DNA from: Leifsonia sp040686855
GTDB taxonomy: Bacteria > Actinomycetota > Actinomycetes > Actinomycetales > Microbacteriaceae
Length of the DNA stretch: 64,000 nt
Direction of reading: 5' to 3'
NCBI RefSeq assembly: GCF_040686855.1
Contig: NZ_JBFBOG010000001.1
Location: forward strand, 744,001 to 808,000
Both the position numbers and the translations under genes were made by a program. Positions 17,617-26,900 of the stretch are shown here, piece by piece (the stretch's first letter is position 1; each line of letters starts with the position of its first letter). The notes under the pieces were generated by a model. It was not told where the DNA came from. It worked only from the letters and a program-made list of their open reading frames with translations, and searched no databases.

Positions 17617-19349
17617 TCGAAGAGGCGGCGGAACACGTTCGTGTCGGCGAGGTCGATGAGCTCGTCGCCGCGGCCGTTCATGATCGTGCGCAGCGCGTAG
17701 AGCGTGAAGCCGCTGACCTGCTTCGCGGTGATCGCCGGCGGGATGCTGAGCTCCTGGCGGGCCGTCACCACATCCACCAGCGCCGGGCCGTCGTGCGCGA
17801 AAGCCGCCCGCAGCGCGCCCTCGAGGTCGTCCGGCTTCTCGACGCGCTGGCCGTGCAGCCCGATCGCCCGCGCGACCTCGGCGAAGTCGGGGTTCTCGAG
17901 CCCGGTGCCGAAGTTGACGAACCCGGCCGCTTTCATCTCCACCTCGACGAAGTTCAGCGAGGAGTTGTTGAAGACGACGATCTTCACCGGCAGCGTGTTC
18001 TGCCGCAGCGTCAGCAGCTCGCCGAGCAGCATCGCGAGGCCGCCGTCCCCGGCGAGCGCGACCACCTGTCGGTCCCGGAACGCCGTCTGCGCGCCGATCG
18101 CCTGCGGCAGCGCGTTCGCCATGCTGCCGTGCGTGAACGATCCGATCAGTCGTCGGCGTCCGTTCATCCGCAGGTAGCGCGCAGCCCACACCACGGGCGA
18201 GCCGACGTCCGGGATGAACACCGCGTCGTCCGTCGCCAGCTCGCTGATCAGCCTGGCGACGTACTGCGGGTGGATGGGCGTGCGGTTGCGGTCGTTGACG
18301 GCCAGGTCGTCGAGGCTCTTGCGCGTCTTCTCGTAGTGCGCGAGCGACGCGTCGAGATGCTTGCGGTCCTTCCGGTCGGCGAGCAGCGGGAGCAGCGCCT
18401 CCACCGTGTCCTTCACGCTGCCGACCAGGCCGAGGTCGAGCGGGACGCGGCGGCCCAGGTTCTCCCCGCGGAGGTCGACCTGGATGATCTTCGCCTTCGA
18501 CGGGTAGAACTGCTGGTACGGGAAGTCGGTGCCGAGCATGAGCAGGGCGTCGCACGACTCCATGGCCCGGTAGCCGGAGGAGAAGCCGAGCAGTCCCGTC
18601 ATGCCCACGTCGTAGGGATTGTCGTACTCGATGAACTCCTTGCCGCGCATGGCGTGCACGATCGGGGCCTTGAGCGCGTCGGCGATGGCGACGAGATGGG
18701 GATGCGCTCCCTCCGATCCCGCGCCCGAGAGGATGGTGACCTTCTTGGCGGAGTTCAGGATGTCGGCCGCGGCCTGCAGCTCCGGATCGGTCGGCCGGGT
18801 GACCCGCGGCGAGAACGTGATCGGCGCGGACTTGCGGCGCCCGGCGCTGTCGGCGAGGAAGATCTCACCCGGGACGACGACGACTGCGACGCCTCGGCGC
18901 TCCACCGCGGTGCGCATGGCGATCTCCAGGATGCGCGGCATCTGATCGGCCTGGCTCACCAGCTCGGTGTAGACGGCCGCCTCGCGGAAGAGCTCCTGCG
19001 GGTGCGTCTCCTGGAAGTATCCGCTGCCGATCTCGGCGCCGGGGATCTGCGCGGCGATGGCCAGCACGGGGACACGGCTGCGGTTGGCGTCGTACAGGCC
19101 GTTGATGAGGTGCGTGTTGCCCGGGCCGCAGCTCCCCGCGCACACCGCCAGCTCCCCGGTCAGTGCCGCATCCGCCGACGCGGCGAACGCGGCCGCCTCC
19201 TCGTGCCGGACGTGCTCCCAGTGCAGGCCCCCGCGGCTGCGGCGGATCGCGTCGGTGAACCCGTTGAGCGAGTCGCCGGGGATGCCGTAGACGCGGCTCA
19301 CCCCCGCGTCCTCGAGGATCTCGACGATGGTGTCGGCGACGGTGGGCAT
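17613..19349 (-). CDS. poxB: Pyruvate dehydrogenase (quinone) / pyruvate oxidase
   Basis: A 578-residue thiamine-diphosphate enzyme of the PoxB type, which oxidatively decarboxylates pyruvate to acetate and passes electrons through FAD to quinone at the membrane. The catalytic Glu is in HVRHEEAAAF near residue 50. The central FAD/Rossmann domain contains LSGAGSEGAHPHL, and the C-terminal ThDP-binding motif runs from AGDGGLAM to FNNSSLN. The C-terminal stretch is consistent with membrane association. It is divergent from a ScbR-like TetR gene, a possible regulator. Confidence 0.9.
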   Translation of the reverse strand: MPTVADTIVEILEDAGVSRVYGIPGDSLNGFTDAIRRSRGGLHWEHVRHEEAAAFAASADAALTGELAVCAGSCGPGNTHLINGLYDANRSRVPVLAIAAQIPGAEIGSGYFQETHPQELFREAAVYTELVSQADQMPRILEIAMRTAVERRGVAVVVVPGEIFLADSAGRRKSAPITFSPRVTRPTDPELQAAADILNSAKKVTILSGAGSEGAHPHLVAIADALKAPIVHAMRGKEFIEYDNPYDVGMTGLLGFSSGYRAMESCDALLMLGTDFPYQQFYPSKAKIIQVDLRGENLGRRVPLDLGLVGSVKDTVEALLPLLADRKDRKHLDASLAHYEKTRKSLDDLAVNDRNRTPIHPQYVARLISELATDDAVFIPDVGSPVVWAARYLRMNGRRRLIGSFTHGSMANALPQAIGAQTAFRDRQVVALAGDGGLAMLLGELLTLRQNTLPVKIVVFNNSSLNFVEVEMKAAGFVNFGTGLENPDFAEVARAIGLHGQRVEKPDDLEGALRAAFAHDGPALVDVVTARQELSIPPAITAKQVSGFTLYALRTIMNGRGDELIDLADTNVFRRLFD

Positions 19350-19431
19350 GGCGGACTCCCCTCGGTGGGCGATGGTTGCGACGCCGGTCGGCCCCTGTGC
19401 ACGTCCGACAGGCCAACGCTACGCCTCACAG

Positions 19432-19466
19432 CGAACATCGTTCATCCCGCACAAAGGAACTGTGCG
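19432..19466. promoter_or_regulatory. Candidate operators between poxB and tetR
   Basis: Two short inverted repeats lie in the divergent promoter region: CGAAC-ATC-GTTCA at 19432-19444 and CGCACA-n7-TGTGCG at 19448-19466. Either could bind the TetR regulator encoded at 19483. Neither closely matches the gamma-butyrolactone receptor consensus, so the assignment rests on position only. Confidence 0.4.
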
Positions 19467-19482
19467 TTAACGTGAGCGCATC

Positions 19483-20112
19483 ATGGTCAAGCAGGTGAGG
19501 GCGCAGGTCACGCGCGACACCATCGTCGACGGCGCGGCGCAGGTCTTCGGGCGGCGCGGGTACGGTCTCGCCTCGATCGCCGACATCGCCCAGGCCGCGG
19601 GCGTGACCAAGGGCGCGCTGTACTTCCACTTCCCGTCGAAGGACGAGCTCGCGCGAGCCGTCATCGACGAGCAGCACCGGAGGACGATGGAGGCCGCGGG
19701 CGCTGTCATCGCCGAGGGGCGTCCCGGCTTGGAGACGATGGTGCTGCTGAGTGCCGTGCTCGCCCGTCAGCTCCTCACCGACCCCGTCGTGCAGGCGGGC
19801 ATCCGGCTGACGACGGATGTGGCGTCCCTCGACGACCCGGTGACGGGGCCGTACCGCGACTGGCTGCGCACGGCCGAGCAGTTGTTCCGGCAAGGCGTCG
19901 ACGAGGGCGACCTGCGGGCGGATCTGGATGCTGCGATGCTGTCCCGTGTCGTGGTCGCGTCGTACACCGGCGTCCAACTGGTGTCGGAGACGTTCTCGCA
20001 TCGCGCCGATCTGCTTCAGCGGGTGCGGGAGCTGTGGATCGTGCTGCTGCCGGGCATCCTGGCATCCGACCGGAGCGAGACGCTGGGACACCTCCTCGAG
20101 CTCGTCCGCTGA
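19483..20112 (+). CDS. ScbR/ArpA-like TetR-family regulator
   Basis: A 209-residue TetR protein whose N-terminus (QVTRDTIVDGAAQVFGRRGY, then IAQAAGVTKGALYFHFPSK) resembles ScbR/ArpA autoregulator receptors of actinobacteria. Those bind gamma-butyrolactones, but many homologues in non-Streptomyces genomes have other or unknown ligands, and no butyrolactone synthase is visible here. The divergent neighbour is poxB, the obvious candidate target. A compact hairpin follows the stop. Confidence 0.85.
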   Translation: MVKQVRAQVTRDTIVDGAAQVFGRRGYGLASIADIAQAAGVTKGALYFHFPSKDELARAVIDEQHRRTMEAAGAVIAEGRPGLETMVLLSAVLARQLLTDPVVQAGIRLTTDVASLDDPVTGPYRDWLRTAEQLFRQGVDEGDLRADLDAAMLSRVVVASYTGVQLVSETFSHRADLLQRVRELWIVLLPGILASDRSETLGHLLELVR

Positions 20113-20122
20113 GCCCGGGGAC

Positions 20123-20141
20123 TGCGGCCGACCCGGCCGCA
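20123..20141 (+). terminator. Hairpin after the ScbR-like gene
   Basis: Arms TGCGGCCG and CGGCCGCA with a three-base loop start eleven bases after the tetR stop. The stem is GC-only and has no U-tract, as is usual for actinobacterial terminators. Confidence 0.6.
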
Positions 20142-20321
20142 GCGCCCCCAATCCGCTACGGCCGCGCCGGGCATGCATGCATTCTACGGGAGAACCGGAC
20201 GATCGGTATGAACTCGCTGCTCGCTCACAGCACGGCCCTGCCGGGATGCACCGAGGCCGTCCCGTAGACTTGCCCGACGGGGAGCGCCGGTGACGGCGGA
20301 AGCGGTTGGGGAGGATGCAGT

Positions 20322-20702
20322 ATGCCGCCGAAGGGCAAGCCGAAGAACCGTCGCGCGACGATGCGACTGGTCTACATCGACTTCTGGTCGGCGCTGAAGA
20401 TGTCGTTCCTCGTGAGCATCATCGTCGCCGCGATCACCGTGGTCCTGAGCCTGATCGTGTGGTCGCTCATGGAGCGGTTCGGCGTCGTCTCCGCCGCGAG
20501 CGGCTTCCTCGAGGACATCGCGGGAGCGCAGGGCGCCAACCTCGTCGCGGGCCTCACCTTCCCGAACGTGATGACGTTCACGCTGGTGGTCGCGCTGCTC
20601 GAGGTGATCGTGGTGTCGGCTCTCGGCGCGATCTTCGCCGCGCTCTTCAATCTCGCCGTCCACGTGGTCGGCGGGTGGAAGGTCACCTTCGGGAGCGACT
20701 GA
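20322..20702 (+). CDS. DUF3566 transmembrane protein
   Basis: A 126-residue membrane protein: a basic N-terminus (KGKPKNRRATMRLVYIDFWSALKMSF) followed by two long hydrophobic regions (about 29-50 and 85-117) and the family-typical ending with an FNL..VGGWKVTF segment. DUF3566 proteins usually follow gyrA near the chromosomal origin in actinobacteria; here the gene stands alone. A GTAGACT -10-like box lies roughly 55 bases upstream. GGGGAGGA is the ribosome-binding site. The 3' end overlaps the convergent bioQ gene by 20 bases. The function is unknown. Confidence 0.85.
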   Translation: MPPKGKPKNRRATMRLVYIDFWSALKMSFLVSIIVAAITVVLSLIVWSLMERFGVVSAASGFLEDIAGAQGANLVAGLTFPNVMTFTLVVALLEVIVVSALGAIFAALFNLAVHVVGGWKVTFGSD

Positions 20703-21288
20703 GCTCCAGGCCGCCGACGAGCAGGCCGACGCCGAAGGCGAAGGCCGCCGCCGGATCGTCCTCGTCGAGCGGTGATGCCGGCTGGTCCGCGAGCACGCCG
20801 AGCGAGTCGTACTGGATGCGCTGCTGCTCGTGCGAGACGTGGCCGAGCACGAAGTGGAGCAGCGCCGTGGCGGCACGGCGCGAGGTCTCGGCGTCGAAAC
20901 CGCCGCGGGCGACGGCGCGTGCCAGGCGGTCGAGCGTCTCGGGTGAGCCGAGACCGAGGGCGAGGGTGCTGGACACGACCTCCGCCCCGTCGCGGTACGC
21001 GAGCAGCGCGTCGCGCAGAGCGTCCGCCTCCGCGCGCACGGCGTCCTGCCACGGCGCGTCGTCGGGCTGGGATGCCGGTCGGCGGGCGGCGACGATGCGG
21101 TCGGCGACCTCGGCGAGCATCGACTGCTTGTTCGGGAAGTGCCAGTACAGCGCGCTCGGCTGCACGTCGAGCGCCGACGCCAGCCGCCGCATCGTCAAGT
21201 CGGGCAGGCCCAGATCATCGAGGATGCGCAGCGCGGCCTCGGCCACATCGTCGCGTGAGTGCCGCCGTCCGGTTTCGTTCCCTGCCAC
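20683..21288 (-). CDS. bioQ: BioQ-type TetR repressor of biotin genes
   Basis: A 201-residue TetR repressor: the helix-turn-helix (LTMRRLASALDVQPSALYWHFPNK) is of the type found in BioQ and TetR class proteins. BioQ represses biotin uptake and synthesis genes in actinobacteria. The assignment rests on the divergent bioYMN operon and on two TGAAC-n3-GTTCA palindromes between them, which match the BioQ site. The GTG start lies six bases after a TATACT -10 box, so bioQ mRNA is probably leaderless, and the operators cover this promoter, implying autorepression. Confidence 0.85.
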   Translation of the reverse strand: MAGNETGRRHSRDDVAEAALRILDDLGLPDLTMRRLASALDVQPSALYWHFPNKQSMLAEVADRIVAARRPASQPDDAPWQDAVRAEADALRDALLAYRDGAEVVSSTLALGLGSPETLDRLARAVARGGFDAETSRRAATALLHFVLGHVSHEQQRIQYDSLGVLADQPASPLDEDDPAAAFAFGVGLLVGGLELSRSRR

Positions 21289-21301
21289 CTCGTCAGTATA
21301 G

Positions 21302-21329
21302 TGAACGCTGTTCAGGTGAACACCGTTCA
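21302..21329. promoter_or_regulatory. Two BioQ operators between bioQ and bioY
   Basis: TGAAC-GCT-GTTCA (21302-21314) and TGAAC-ACC-GTTCA (21317-21329) are 13-bp palindromes spaced 15 bp centre to centre, thus on nearly the same helical face rotated by about half a turn. They overlap the bioQ promoter and sit just upstream of the bioY start. Confidence 0.88.
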
Positions 21330-21344
21330 GGTAAGGATGCTCCC

Positions 21345-21998
21345 GTGACCCTCTCCACCCCCACCCGTCGCCGGCTCGACGCCACCGACCTCGCCCGCGT
21401 CGCCGTCTTCGCCGCGATCGTCGCCGTCCTCGGCCTGCCCGGCGGCATCAGCGTCTTCGGCTCGGTGCCCATCACGGCGCAGACCCTCGGCGTCATGCTG
21501 GCGGGCGCCATCCTGGGCCCCTGGCTCGGAGCCCTGTCGATGGCGGTGCTGCTGGCGCTCGTCGCCCTCGGCCTTCCGCTGCTCTCGGGCGGCACCGGCG
21601 GGCTCGGGGTCTTCGTCGGCCCGACCGCCGGCTACCTGTTCGGCTGGATCGTCGGCGCGTTCGTGATCGGGCTCATCGTCCACGCGGGCAACCGCAAGCC
21701 GGTGTGGTGGCGCACGTTCCTCGGGATGGTCGTCGGCGGCATCCTCGTCGTCTACGCGTTCGGGATCCCAGTGACCAGCCTGGTGCTGCGGCTGCCGCTC
21801 GACGTGATCGCGAAATCCGCCCTCGTGTTCGTGCCGGGCGATCTCGCCAAGGCGGTGATAGCGACCGTGATCGTGATGACCCTGGTTCGGGCCTACCCGC
21901 GGGCGTTCCGGCGGAACTGGGTGGCGCCGCGCGGGAAGACGGTGACCGCCGCCGAGGCCTCCACCCCGTCGGAGCCGGCCGAGCCCCGGGTGCCGTGA
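21345..21998 (+). CDS. bioY: Biotin ECF transporter substrate-binding subunit BioY
   Basis: A 217-residue integral membrane S component that binds biotin. The characteristic BioY segments are present: PGGISVFGSVPITAQTLGVML near residue 30, the long GGTGGLGVFVGPTAGYLFGW loop-helix, and a late FVPGDLAKAVIA. About six transmembrane helices are expected. GTG at 21345 with AAGG eight bases upstream is the best start. Its stop overlaps the bioM start (GTGA), which makes bioYMN a coupled operon under BioQ. Confidence 0.94.
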   Translation: MTLSTPTRRRLDATDLARVAVFAAIVAVLGLPGGISVFGSVPITAQTLGVMLAGAILGPWLGALSMAVLLALVALGLPLLSGGTGGLGVFVGPTAGYLFGWIVGAFVIGLIVHAGNRKPVWWRTFLGMVVGGILVVYAFGIPVTSLVLRLPLDVIAKSALVFVPGDLAKAVIATVIVMTLVRAYPRAFRRNWVAPRGKTVTAAEASTPSEPAEPRVP

Positions 21999-22687
21999 CG
22001 TCGCACGCCCTCCTGCTCGACGGGGTCGGCGTACGCCTCGGCGACGTCGACGCGCTCCGCGGCGTCGACCTCGACCTCGACGCGCGGACCATCGCGATCG
22101 TCGGCGAGAACGGCTCCGGCAAGTCGACGTTCGCGCGCCTGGCCGCCGGCCTGGTGACCCCGACCGCGGGCACCGCGCGCATCCTGAGCCTCGACCCGGC
22201 GCGACAGGCGGCCGAGCTGCGCCGCCGGGTGGCCGTGGTGTTCAGCAACCCCGACGCGCAGATCGTCATGCCGACCGTCGCCGAGGACGTCGCGTTCTCG
22301 TTGCGCCCCGACCGGCTGGGCCGGGAGGAGACGCAGCGGCGGGTGGAGGACGCGCTCGCCCGTTTCGGTCTCTCCGAGCTGCGCGAGCGGTCGTCGCACG
22401 AACTCTCCGGCGGGCAGAAGCAGCTGCTGGCGCTGGCCGGCGCGTTCGTGCGTCGCCCGGAGCTCGTCATCGCCGACGAGCCGACCACCTATCTCGACGC
22501 CCGCAATGCGCGGCGCGTGGCCGACCACCTGCTGGCGGACACCGGCCACCGGCTCGTGCTGGTCACGCACGACCTCGCCCTGGCGGCGCGCTGCGACGCC
22601 GCCGTGCTGTTCGCCGGCGGACGGGTGGAGGCGGTCGGGCGTCCGACGGACGTCATCGCCGAGTACGAGGCGGCGCTCGCGTGCTGA
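21995..22687 (+). CDS. bioM: Biotin ECF transporter ATPase BioM
   Basis: A 230-residue ABC ATPase that powers biotin uptake with BioN and BioY. Walker A GENGSGKS lies at 37-44, the Q-loop segment is NPDAQIV, the signature LSGGQKQ is at 137-143, Walker B VIADEP at 158-163, and the H-loop THD follows. The length matches short ECF A subunits. The GTG start overlaps the bioY stop, and bioN starts inside its last codons. Confidence 0.94.
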   Translation: MTSHALLLDGVGVRLGDVDALRGVDLDLDARTIAIVGENGSGKSTFARLAAGLVTPTAGTARILSLDPARQAAELRRRVAVVFSNPDAQIVMPTVAEDVAFSLRPDRLGREETQRRVEDALARFGLSELRERSSHELSGGQKQLLALAGAFVRRPELVIADEPTTYLDARNARRVADHLLADTGHRLVLVTHDLALAARCDAAVLFAGGRVEAVGRPTDVIAEYEAALAC

Positions 22688-23292
22688 GCCTGTACCGGCC
22701 GGGGGACGGCGTCCTGCACCGGATGCCGGCAGGTCCCAAACTGCTGCTCCTGCTGATGCTGGTGCTCGCCGTGTCGCTGCTCCCCTCGCACTGGTGGGCG
22801 GCGGCGGTCGCAGCCGGTGTCGTGGTGGTCGTCTACGCCTGCGCCGGGCTGCGCGACGGGATGCTCGGGATGCGGGAGCTGGCCCGGCAGACGGTGGCCC
22901 TCCGCTGGCTGATCGTGATCACCCTGGCGCTGCAGCTGATCTTCTTGGGGCCGGAGGCCGCGGTCGCCAACACCAGCCGCGTCACCGCCGCGGTGCTGCT
23001 CGCGGGCCTGCTGTCGCTGACCACCCGCGTCACCGACCTGCTGGATGCAGTGGAGCGCGGCCTGCGCCCGCTCGACCGCCTGGGATTCGACTCCGAGCGC
23101 GCGGCCGTGCTGTTGACCGTGACGATCACGACCGTGCCGGTGCTCGCGCGTCTCGCCGGCGAGGTGCGGGAGGCGCAGCGGGCGCGCGGTGTCCGGCCGG
23201 GCGTACGCTTCTTCGCGGTGCCTTTCCTCATCCTGTCGCTCAAGCACGCCGACCAGCTCGGCGAGGCGCTGTCCGCGCGAGGAGTGCGATGA
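22681..23292 (+). CDS. bioN: Biotin ECF transporter transmembrane subunit BioN
   Basis: A 203-residue EcfT-type membrane protein. Hydrophobic helices occupy the first 120 residues, and the coupling region shows the two conserved Ala-Arg-Gly motifs: AQRARGVRPG and, at the end, SARGV. It joins BioM to BioY. The GTG start lies within the end of bioM, and the stop overlaps the next gene's ATG. Confidence 0.93.
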   Translation: MLSLYRPGDGVLHRMPAGPKLLLLLMLVLAVSLLPSHWWAAAVAAGVVVVVYACAGLRDGMLGMRELARQTVALRWLIVITLALQLIFLGPEAAVANTSRVTAAVLLAGLLSLTTRVTDLLDAVERGLRPLDRLGFDSERAAVLLTVTITTVPVLARLAGEVREAQRARGVRPGVRFFAVPFLILSLKHADQLGEALSARGVR

Positions 23293-23609
23293 CCCGCCCG
23301 CGTGTGCTCGGGCCCGTCGTCGACGACGAGACCCGCTGCATCCACTACCGGTCGCCGCTCGACGTGATCGCGATCCGCTTCGCCCGCTGCGGCGAGTACT
23401 ACCCGTGCCACCTCTGCCACGCGGAGGCGGCCGGCCATCCCGCGCGGCAGTGGCCCGTCGCAGAGCGCGACCGCGAGGCGGTGCTCTGCGGCGTCTGCGG
23501 CAGCGAGCTGACCATCGCCGAATACCTGGCCGCCGACGCCTGCCCCCGCTGCGCCGCCCCCTTCAACCCCGGCTGCCACCTCCACACCCACCTCTACTTC
23601 GAGGTCTGA
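23289..23609 (+). CDS. CHY zinc-finger protein
   Basis: A 106-residue protein dense in Cys and His: C17, H19, C34, C40-H41, C43-H44, C67, C70, C85, C88, C96 and H98. This is the CHY zinc-finger arrangement, expected to bind three zinc ions. In eukaryotes CHY domains occur in RING ubiquitin ligases; the bacterial stand-alone form has no known function. Its ATG overlaps the bioN stop, so it is the last gene of the biotin operon, though a link with biotin is not known. Confidence 0.9.
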   Translation: MTRPRVLGPVVDDETRCIHYRSPLDVIAIRFARCGEYYPCHLCHAEAAGHPARQWPVAERDREAVLCGVCGSELTIAEYLAADACPRCAAPFNPGCHLHTHLYFEV

Positions 23610-23640
23610 CCCAGCCCGCACCCCCGAATGCCGCACGCTG

Positions 23641-23850
23641 TGCGGAAGGGAGGAGTCGCTGCGCGATCGGCCCGCGAACTCCTCCGTCTCGCGCGTTTCG
23701 CGGCGTGTCGGCCTCCGATGTCCTCCCTCCCGCACCGCGTACTAAAGGGAGGAGGCGGCGCGAATCTCCGCGGCGTGTCGCGCGAATCGGAGGACAGGGG
23801 CGGCCCCGCCAGCGAGTCGTCCTCCGTTTCCGCCGGGCGGCGCGGGCGCG
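23641..23850. repeat. Intergenic GGCGTGTCG / TCCTCC repeat cluster, copy A
   Basis: The 300-bp gap between the CHY gene and the nuclease gene has no convincing ORF. It contains CGGCGTGTCG twice (23701-23710 and 23771-23780) and several GGAGGA/TCCTCC blocks, including an inverted pair at 23721-23728 and 23746-23753. The same words, in a related arrangement, fill the gap at 32551-32760, so this looks like a dispersed repeat family. Confidence 0.6.
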
Positions 23851-23860
23851 GGGCCAGACG

Positions 23861-23900
23861 CACGGATGCCGGGCACGCTCCCGCGCGCCCGGCATCCGTG
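23861..23900 (-). terminator. Hairpin terminator after the nuclease gene
   Basis: Perfect 13-nt arms CACGGATGCCGGG and CCCGGCATCCGTG with a 14-base loop begin nine bases after the stop codon of the minus-strand gene at 23910. No U-tract follows. Confidence 0.7.
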
Positions 23901-23909
23901 GTCAGGTGA

Positions 23910-26900
23910 CTAGAACCAGCTGAAGATGCGGTCGAGGAGGTCGATCAGCCAGTCGAGGGCCGGGATGCCCGTCGACGGCTTGTCCGCCTTGACCTTGAGG
24001 GTGGTCCAGCCGACGACACCGTTGGACGCGTTCTGCACCGACAGCTTGTGCTGACCGTTGCCGGTGTCCTTCGGCAGGGTGACCTTCACCACGCCGCTCG
24101 CGGGCACCTGCACCCAGCCGCCGCTGATGTTCTGCGGCTTCGAGTACAGCCAGACCGAGACCCATTCACCGGCGTGCTTCGCGCCGACGGTGACCAGGAC
24201 GGTGTCGCCCGGACGGTAGGTGTCCTTGTCGACGGTGACCTTGTCCTCGAGCGCCTTGGTGAGCGCCGACTCCTTGGCCGCCTTCGGGTCGGTGCCCGGC
24301 TTCGGGTTCGTCGGAGCGTCCGCCACGGTGAGCGGCACGCGCACGGTCGTCCCCGAGTCCGGAGCGGTCAGCACGAGGGTGCTGGCGCCGGCGGCGTCGG
24401 CCGGGACGGTGAACGTCACAGTCGCGTTGCCGGCCGCGTCCACCGGCACGCTGCCGAGGGCCGCCGTGCCGTTCCAGGACAGGTCGAGCTTCGTGTTCGC
24501 CGGGCTGCCGAGCGAGGTGAGGTTCAGCTTGGACACCTGGAGGGTGACCTGCTGACCGCGCTGCAGGGTGCCGGCCGGCACGCCGCTCACGCCGACGCCG
24601 AGCTTTTCGAAGCTGGGCGAGAGCGGGCTGTTCTTCTGGATGTAGCTGATCCAGGCGTCCCGGTCGATGAGGCCGGAGTCCTTGGTGTTGGTCCCGGCCG
24701 CGAAGGCGCGGAAGTTGTCACCGCCCTGGAGGAGGAACGAGAACGACCCGATCCGGTACGACTTCGCCGGGTCGATCGGCGCACCGTTCACCAGGATGCT
24801 GGTGATGCGGTCGCCCTCGGGCCGGCTGGCGTCGTAGGTGTAGTGGACGTTCTTCGACAGGCCCAGGTTGAGGAACGGACGGCTCGGAACGTTGCCCTGC
24901 GCGTCGCGCTGCCACTGCTGCTCGAGCGCCTGCTTGAACTGCGCCCCGGTGAGGGTCGTGGTCCACAGGTTGTTCACGAACGGCAGCACCGCGTTGGCCT
25001 GGGCGTAGGTGACGGTGCCGTCGGTCCCGTACAGCAGCTCGGCGCGCAGTCCGCCCGGGTTCACGACGCCGATCTCGGCGCCGCCCTGGTCGGCCGGCGA
25101 CAGGGTCGCGAGCAGCGAGTCGGCCACGAGGTTGCCCAGGGTGGACTCGCTCGACCGGTCGTCACGGGCGCCGTTCAGGTAGGCGGTGGTGATGTCCTTC
25201 GTCACCGAGCCGACCTTCTGGTTGCCGATCACGGCCGCGTCGGCGAGCGCCTTGTCCACGATCGTCTTGACGGTCGCGACCCGCGGGAACGCGGCGACCA
25301 GGGCGCTGTCGGCGTCGGTCGTGCGGGCGACGTTGCGGGCGGTGTACGCGGTGACCCCGTCGGTCTCCGGGTCCACCGTCAGCGTGATCTGACCGATGTT
25401 CTCGCCGTAGCTCCCGGTCTGGAGGATCGGGCGGGTCTTGCCGGTCACGCCCGGGATGGGCGCATCCCACGCGTACTGCTTGTGCGTGTGACCGGTGAAG
25501 ATCGCCGCCACCTTGCTGCTGGTCTTGGTGACGATGTCGGCGAAGGCGCCGCCGGCCGCGACCTCCTGGTCGAGCGTCGCGCCCTCGGGAGTGCCGAAGC
25601 CGGCGCCCTCGTGGTACTCCGCGACCAGCACGTCGGCCTCGCCGTTGGCCGGGTCGCCGTCGGTGAGCTCACCCGCGACGCGGTTGACCGCCTCCACCGG
25701 GTCGCCGAAGTCGAGCGTCGAGACGCCGCCGGGCGAGACTAGGGTCGGAGTCTCCTGCGTGACGGCGCCGATGACGCCGACCTTCAGGCCGTCCACCTCG
25801 AACACCGCGTACTCCGGCAGCGCCGGGGTCTTGGTGCCCTTCTCGTAGACGTTCGCGCCGAGGTAGGAGAAGTCCGCCGCATCCTTCACCCGGCCGGTGA
25901 GGTCCGCGTAGCCCTTGTCGAACTCGTGGTTGCCCACCGCGCTCGTCTTGAGCTCGAGGGCGTTCAGCACGTCGAGGGTCGGGATGTCGCCAGCCGAGGC
26001 CGAGGCGAACAGGGAGGCGCCGATGTTGTCGCCCGCCGAGAGGAACAGCGAGTTGGACTCCCCCGCCTCCGCGCGCAGCTTCTCGATCGTGCCCGCGAAC
26101 TTCACGGTGTTGGCGTCGATCCGGCCGTGGAAGTCGTTGATGTTCATCAGGTTCAGCGTCACGGGCTTGGCCGCGAGACCCAGGCCGACCACGATCGGGT
26201 CGTGGTCGGAGGACCGGTACGGGTCGGCCGCGTAGAAGTTCGTGACGTTGTAGTTGTAGCGGCTGTACTCCAGCGCCACCGACTCACCCGAGTTGATGTT
26301 CCAGACGTCCGCGCCGGTGATGGCCGCGTTCGCAGCCGGGGACGCGAGCACGTGGTCCAGCGAACCGGTCGTGCCGCCGAAGGAGTAGGTCGCCTTCGAG
26401 GTGCGGGTGCTGACCTGGTCGACGTAGCCGGCGTCGGTCAGGACCTTGATCGGGTCCTCCTTGAGGTACGCGTTGAAGTCGCCGATGAGGAGCACCTTGT
26501 CGGTCTTCAGCGCCGCCTTCCGCTCGTCCGCGAAAGCGACGAGCGCAGTGGCCTGCTTGACGCGGGAGGCGTTGGACGCGCCCTGGCCGTCGCCCTGGTC
26601 GGCGTCGGCGCCCGAGCCGGAGCCCTTCGACTTGAAGTGGTTCACGATCGCCAGGAACGCCTGCGAATCCTTCTCGCCGACCTTCTTGAAGGCCTGCGCG
26701 AGCGGCTGACGCGCGTTCGAGAACGCCGGGTCGTCGAGGATCTTGGAGTCGCCCACCGGGACCGCGTTCGCCTTCTTGTAGATGAACGCGGTGCGGATGA
26801 CGTCCTCCGTCGCGGGGAGCTGCGACGGCGACTTCACGAACGCCCACACCTCGGAACCGGCGGCCGCGTTGAGCGCGCCGACGAGGGTGGAGAGGGCCGA

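Noticed and set aside
15757..18555. Long minus-strand open frame opposite LCP and poxB
   Set aside because: Both strands are explained by LCP (+) and PoxB (-) with clear motifs; this frame has shadow composition.
20113..20321. tRNA or small RNA gene in the gap before DUF3566
   Set aside because: No TpsiC-like GGTTCNANTCC or cloverleaf pairing was seen; only a terminator hairpin and a promoter-like GTAGACT.
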